A DNA stretch of 64,000 nt from Streptomonospora litoralis (lineage in GTDB: Bacteria > Actinomycetota > Actinomycetes > Streptosporangiales > Streptosporangiaceae): the NCBI RefSeq assembly GCF_004323735.1, contig NZ_CP036455.1:5203101-5267100 (forward strand), written 5' to 3'. Shown here piece by piece: positions 60,688-64,000 of this stretch (within the stretch, counting starts at the first letter, position 1; each line of letters begins with the position of its first letter). The notes beneath the pieces are model-generated. The model worked only from the letters and a program-made list of their open reading frames with translations. It had not been told where the DNA came from and did no database searches. The position numbers were made by a program, and so were the translations under genes.

Positions 60688-61059
60688 TTGAGCGACGTAC
60701 AGACACTCGTACTGGGCGCCTGTGTGGGGGTGTTCGTTCTCCGCACGGGGATGGCGGTGTTCATGATCCTGAAAGGCGCCTACAGAAAGCCGCTGTCTTT
60801 CGACTCCGGTTTCCCCCGGGCGTCCCGACTCGCCGACCGGCAGCAGCACTTGCGGCTCGCCGAGATCGCATTGCGAGAGAAGAAGCTCCTGTTGGATCTG
60901 CTTCTTCCCCGATACCGGATGCTCGTCAGCGACCACCAAACCGGTGCGCTCGCCGGCGACCCCTCGCCGGAGGTCGATGAGAAACTCGGTGAACTCGACG
61001 CGGAGGCGGCGGCACACGTGACGCAGGCGCAATCAGGCGAAGGGGGACGGCAGCGTTGA
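60688..61059 (+). CDS. Unknown membrane-anchored protein, 123 residues
   Basis: One N-terminal transmembrane helix (about 5-30: TLVLGACVGVFVLRTGMAVF), then a positively charged helix (SRLADRQQHLRLAEIALREKKLLLDLLLPRYR) and an acidic/polar tail. The TTG at 60688 has AGGAG 4-5 bases upstream. The stop overlaps the next start (TTGA). No family recognised. Confidence 0.68.
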   Translation: MSDVQTLVLGACVGVFVLRTGMAVFMILKGAYRKPLSFDSGFPRASRLADRQQHLRLAEIALREKKLLLDLLLPRYRMLVSDHQTGALAGDPSPEVDEKLGELDAEAAAHVTQAQSGEGGRQR

Positions 61060-61952
61060 GTCCCGAAGTCATCGCCGCGCTGATCGTGACGGCGGGGATT
61101 CTGTTTTTCACGGCCAGCAGATACCTCCCTTCGCTCCGGATGACGGTCGAGAACCTGGCAGACACCCTCAACCGCCAACTGGCGCGCAATCCCACCATGG
61201 GCCGGGCGAAAGCGGACTCGCTGAGCGGCGAAAAACACCGCAGAGACCAGCTCATCCCCATCGAATTCGAATCCGTGCAGAGCCGGCTGGCGGCAGAATA
61301 CCATGCGCTGCAGACAGACATCATAAAACCGGCCGAAGTGCAGCACCGGCAATTCGAGCACTTCGTAGCGGACTTCCAGACGGTGGGCGCCACCGAGCAG
61401 TCACTTGTCGAGATGCTGGATCCGGCCCGGCAGCCCAGGATACGCGCCAGTCCGAACCGGCGGCAGCTGCGCATGCGGCCCGACAAGAAACCCCTCACCG
61501 CCGCGCAGGCCAATACCGCCATTGCGCGGCTGACCGATTACCGGAACAATCTGGCGAGACTCGGCGCGGCGATGCTCGAATACGAGCAGATCGCGCGCTA
61601 CTACGGCGATGAAAGGTCCGCCGCCCCGGTGGGCGAGCCCATCACCCGTGCGGTCGAGGCGATCACCGGGACGCGCCCGTTGAAGACCCCCGAACGACTG
61701 ATCGACGATCTGTCCCCGTACTTCCCGACCGAAAGCCAGAAAGTGATCGACGCGACGGGGATGACCGAGAAGATGACTACGGTCGACGACTCGGGCAAAA
61801 AAGCGGCTGAGATCACCCGAGTCGATGCCGCACACCAGCCGGTGCCACCGAAGAAGGACGACAAGAAGCGCGAAGCAAAGGCGGCGAAACCGGGTAAACG
61901 GGTCCGGCTCCGCAACCGGGACCGGAACTCCCCGAGCAAGCGCAGCCGATGA
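61056..61952 (+). CDS. Unknown membrane-anchored protein, 298 residues
   Basis: One N-terminal transmembrane helix (about 5-24), then a mostly helical cytoplasmic part of about 270 residues (RRDQLIPIEFESVQSRLAAE, EYHALQTDIIKPAEVQHRQFEHFVADF, NTAIARLTDYRNNLARLGAAMLEYEQIARYYG) and a strongly basic tail (KKDDKKREAKAAKPGKRVRL). The basic tail could bind nucleic acid or membrane. It starts at a TTG overlapping the previous stop and overlaps the next start, so the three genes are coupled. No family recognised. Confidence 0.7.
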   Translation: MSPEVIAALIVTAGILFFTASRYLPSLRMTVENLADTLNRQLARNPTMGRAKADSLSGEKHRRDQLIPIEFESVQSRLAAEYHALQTDIIKPAEVQHRQFEHFVADFQTVGATEQSLVEMLDPARQPRIRASPNRRQLRMRPDKKPLTAAQANTAIARLTDYRNNLARLGAAMLEYEQIARYYGDERSAAPVGEPITRAVEAITGTRPLKTPERLIDDLSPYFPTESQKVIDATGMTEKMTTVDDSGKKAAEITRVDAAHQPVPPKKDDKKREAKAAKPGKRVRLRNRDRNSPSKRSR

Positions 61953-62491
61953 CCGTTCGGCGCGCCGCGCCGGAGACCACACAGCAGTACGACGACTCGG
62001 AGGACATCATCGAAGCCTTTGCGGTCAACCTCTGCTTCGCCCTTGCGGCCGCGACAGCGTGCTTTTCGTTTCTGCGCCTGCGCCGGCAGCGGTGGGAGAC
62101 GCCCGACCGCCACATCCTGAACCGCGGCGACGCTCAGAAGGTGTCCCTTCAGCTGCAGGCGACACTCGACGAACGCGCGATCGTGGACCGCAAAGAGCAG
62201 GTGCTCAAGAGCGGGATGGAGGAGGCACTACGGCGGGCCCGCGGCGAGGGCGCCGCCGATCCGCCGGATCCGCCCTGGACTCCGGAGGAGCTAGGTGAAC
62301 TCGACGCGGAGTTCGACGCGATCACCGAGCGGCTGCGGGAGCGGGAACGCGCGATCGACCACGCCACATGGCGGACCCGGCAGCGCAAGGAGGCGATGCT
62401 GCGCGTCGCGGTCCGCGCCGAGTGGGTGTTCCTCGTCCTCTCTCTCATCTGCACGGTGATCGCCGGCTACTACGCCTACACGATGCCGTAG
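61949..62491 (+). CDS. Unknown membrane protein with central coiled coil, 180 residues
   Basis: A hydrophobic segment near residues 20-40 (IEAFAVNLCFALAAATACF), a charged helical middle (about 60-140: LQLQATLDERAIVDRKEQVL, AEFDAITERLRERERAIDHA) and a second transmembrane helix at the end (about 158-177: VFLVLSLICTVIAGYYAY). The ATG overlaps the previous stop (ATGA). The two-helix plan with a long coiled coil between them is the same as in the convergent 150-residue gene at 62522, although the sequences are not obviously alike. Confidence 0.7.
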   Translation: MTVRRAAPETTQQYDDSEDIIEAFAVNLCFALAAATACFSFLRLRRQRWETPDRHILNRGDAQKVSLQLQATLDERAIVDRKEQVLKSGMEEALRRARGEGAADPPDPPWTPEELGELDAEFDAITERLRERERAIDHATWRTRQRKEAMLRVAVRAEWVFLVLSLICTVIAGYYAYTMP

Positions 62492-62521
62492 GGGCCCGCG
62501 GTCGCCTCTCGACGGGATGCG

Positions 62522-62974
62522 TCACACGAGCAGCGCCGCGGCGACCGCCGCGAGCAGCACCAGCACGACGCAACCGAGCATGAAGGCCGCATCCAGCCAG
62601 ACGGCCAGGCTCCGCAGCCGGGCTGCGCGATCGAGTCCGGCGGCCGTCTCGCTCTCGACCTCCTCGCCGCCGATGGCGAGTTCGGCGTCGACTCGGGCGA
62701 GATCGCGGTCGAGCCGAGCCACGACGGCGCCCTTGTCCTCGGTCCCGCCGAGGATACGCGCCTCGGCGTCCTCCAGCAGTCCGCGCTTGGTGCGGTATGC
62801 GCCGTAGCGCAGCTCCTGCATCCGTCTGGTCTGCTCCAACGGGAGGAGTATGGAGGGGTAGTCGTGCCGATGCGACCGGAAGCGCTCGAACGATTCCCGG
62901 AACACGATTCCGCAGATGACGACGGCGATGCCGAGGAACGCCGCACCGACCGCTATCTGAACCGCCTCGTCCAT
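62522..62974 (-). CDS. Unknown membrane protein with central coiled coil, 150 residues
   Basis: An N-terminal transmembrane helix (about 4-25: VQIAVGAAFLGIAVVICGIVF), a charged helical middle (RTKRGLLEDAEARILGG, VVARLDRDLARVDAELAIGGEEVESE) and a C-terminal transmembrane helix (about 128-149: FMLGCVVLVLLAAVAAALLV). It starts 2 bases after the stop of the preceding gene on the same strand and is convergent with the plus-strand set, 30 bases away. Confidence 0.72.
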   Translation of the reverse strand: MDEAVQIAVGAAFLGIAVVICGIVFRESFERFRSHRHDYPSILLPLEQTRRMQELRYGAYRTKRGLLEDAEARILGGTEDKGAVVARLDRDLARVDAELAIGGEEVESETAAGLDRAARLRSLAVWLDAAFMLGCVVLVLLAAVAAALLV

Positions 62975-62976
62975 GG

Positions 62977-63765
62977 TCACAACCGCCTCGCGCTCTGGGT
63001 TCCCGGAGAGCGCGGCTTCTCCGCGCCCCTGGACCGGCGGGCCGTCGCCGGATCCAGCCTCCGTGGCAGTCCCGGGTTCATGTGCACCGCCTGGCGGAAC
63101 CTCCGATCCGAGGTCTGCTCCGCCCGCGGGAGCAACTCTCCGCCTTCGGCGTTCGCCTTGACTCTCCGGTAAAGGCCCTTCTCGTCGATACCCCGGTCGT
63201 CGAGCGCGGCGTTCATCCTGTCGGCGTCCTCGCGGGTGAACCCGATCGGGTCCGTCTCTCCGCTGGGCACGCCGCTTTCGCGACACGCCCGCCGAGCGTC
63301 CTCCATCGACGTCAGTGCCGTATAGAGCTGGTGCGCATTGCGCCGCTTGCGGGGCGATGCGGACCTTCGGTCGAGGAACACCAGCGCGCCGTCCCGGTAC
63401 GCGACCCACCCCGCCCTTCCAAGCCGATCGAGCAGCGCCGCCCGCCGGTTGTCGAAGGCGTCGAACGACTGGCGCGAACGCTTCGCCGACGCGTCCGCGG
63501 ACTCCTTCATCTCCAGCACCGATACGGCGCTGCGCCGGAGCGTGCCGTTCATTCTCGCCCGGCGCGCGTCCTCTCTCGCTCGGGGGAGGTTCGCCTCCGC
63601 TTCGAGCACCAGATTGTTGGAGTCGAAGCGCCTCAGCCTCGCCTCGCTGCGGGCACGGCTGATCGCCGCCCTCCCACCGCGGATGACGCGCCTGACGGCC
63701 AATGCGGCCATCACTCCGGCGAAGAGGCAGACGCCGGCGAGCAGCAGTCCCCCGTACACTCCCAT
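62977..63765 (-). CDS. Unknown membrane-anchored protein, 262 residues
   Basis: One N-terminal transmembrane helix (about 4-26), then a very Arg-rich helical part (AISRARSEARLRRFDSNNLVLEAEANLPRAREDARRARMN), a middle that looks globular (LLDRLGRAGWVAYRDGALVFLDRR, FTREDADRMNAALDDRGIDEKGLYRRV) and a basic Pro/Arg-rich tail. GGGAAGAG precedes the ATG. No family recognised. It is the middle gene of the minus-strand set, matching the 298-residue gene of the plus set in general build. Confidence 0.7.
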   Translation of the reverse strand: MGVYGGLLLAGVCLFAGVMAALAVRRVIRGGRAAISRARSEARLRRFDSNNLVLEAEANLPRAREDARRARMNGTLRRSAVSVLEMKESADASAKRSRQSFDAFDNRRAALLDRLGRAGWVAYRDGALVFLDRRSASPRKRRNAHQLYTALTSMEDARRACRESGVPSGETDPIGFTREDADRMNAALDDRGIDEKGLYRRVKANAEGGELLPRAEQTSDRRFRQAVHMNPGLPRRLDPATARRSRGAEKPRSPGTQSARRL

Positions 63766-63794
63766 AGCGGTCTCTTCCCGCGTTTCGCGTCCGT

Positions 63795-64000
63795 CTAGTG
63801 GGAACCGGGACTCGCGACGCCCGACGAGTCGAGCACCGTCCGGACATAGTGCGCGGTCTCGTCGAACGCGGCAGCGCGCTCCTCAGCGGTCATGCCGTCG
63901 GCGTCCGGTGCGGAGCGCGTCCCCGGCCCGGCGGCATCCGACAGCAGATTCCGCCATGCCAGGAACGCGCCTTCGCATCCACCCAGCTCTCCCCATCGCT
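63795..64000 (-). CDS. Partial gene running off the right edge
   Basis: A C-terminal fragment of 67 codons ending in TAG at 63797-63795. The visible part reads like a soluble helical protein (CEGAFLAWRNLLSD, then MTAEERAAAFDETAHYVRTVLDSSG). It is 29 bases upstream of the 262-residue gene on the same strand, so it is probably the first visible member of that operon. Family unknown; the start is outside the window. Confidence 0.55.
   Translation of the reverse strand, partial: RWGELGGCEGAFLAWRNLLSDAAGPGTRSAPDADGMTAEERAAAFDETAHYVRTVLDSSGVASPGSH

Overview
The window is very GC-rich DNA with dense, often overlapping genes, many GTG and TTG starts and GGAGG-type ribosome binding sites. It looks like the chromosome of a mycelial actinobacterium. 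The gene families (TTT transporters, DUF574 methyltransferase, DUF6069, MoxR-DUF58-transglutaminase cluster, LacI-controlled sugar ABC operons) fit Streptosporangiales, possibly Nocardiopsaceae; that placement is inference from gene content only.

Left part (1-13.7 kb). An HxlR regulator is followed by a catabolic and uptake locus on the minus strand: class III CoA-transferase, a crotonase-family enzyme lacking both hydratase glutamates, and a tripartite tricarboxylate transporter (tctC, tctB, tctA). The locus is divergent from an IclR regulator, with a repeat-rich operator between them. Next come a small potassium channel, a carbohydrate ABC importer (binding protein plus two permeases, no ATPase) under a LacI regulator, and a GyrI-like protein.

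Middle part (13.8-26.8 kb). This is an accessory island, visibly richer in A and T. It holds a Vsr endonuclease convergent with a C5-cytosine methyltransferase, an unknown HTH/coiled-coil protein, and a divergent operon of an HNH-like protein, a ParB-fold protein, an SNF2-like helicase and an unknown 128-residue protein. I judge this the best candidate for an undescribed defence or DNA-modification system. A three-gene cluster of small unknown proteins follows, including a 52-residue membrane peptide, divergent from an XRE regulator gene. That regulator gene is split by two nested insertion sequences: an ISAs1-family element with a 9-bp duplication, then an IS630-family element inserted into the right copy of that duplication.

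Right-middle part (26.8-38.8 kb). Chromosomal housekeeping and regulatory genes: a DesK/NarL-type two-component pair, DUF6069, CsbD, a TetR regulator divergent from a DUF418 membrane protein with two operator palindromes, a DUF574 methyltransferase, an OafA-type acyltransferase with an SGNH domain, a Mut7-C protein and a PepSY membrane protein.

Furanoside locus (38.8-48 kb). A LacI regulator is divergent from a secreted GH2 enzyme carrying an AbfB (CBM42) module, followed by a four-gene importer of the YtfQ-YtfR-YtfT-YjfF type. The enzyme probably releases an arabinose- or galactose-type furanoside outside the cell and the importer takes it up.

Right end (48-64 kb). Two proteins sharing a C-terminal domain, a flavodoxin-fold quinone reductase, then an envelope cluster: a membrane-anchored propeller-like protein with a long acidic tail, a MoxR ATPase, a DUF58 protein, a TgpA-like protein with degenerate catalytic residues, and a pseudokinase with an FN3 domain. 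The window closes with two convergent sets of unknown small membrane-anchored coiled-coil proteins; the last one runs off the edge.
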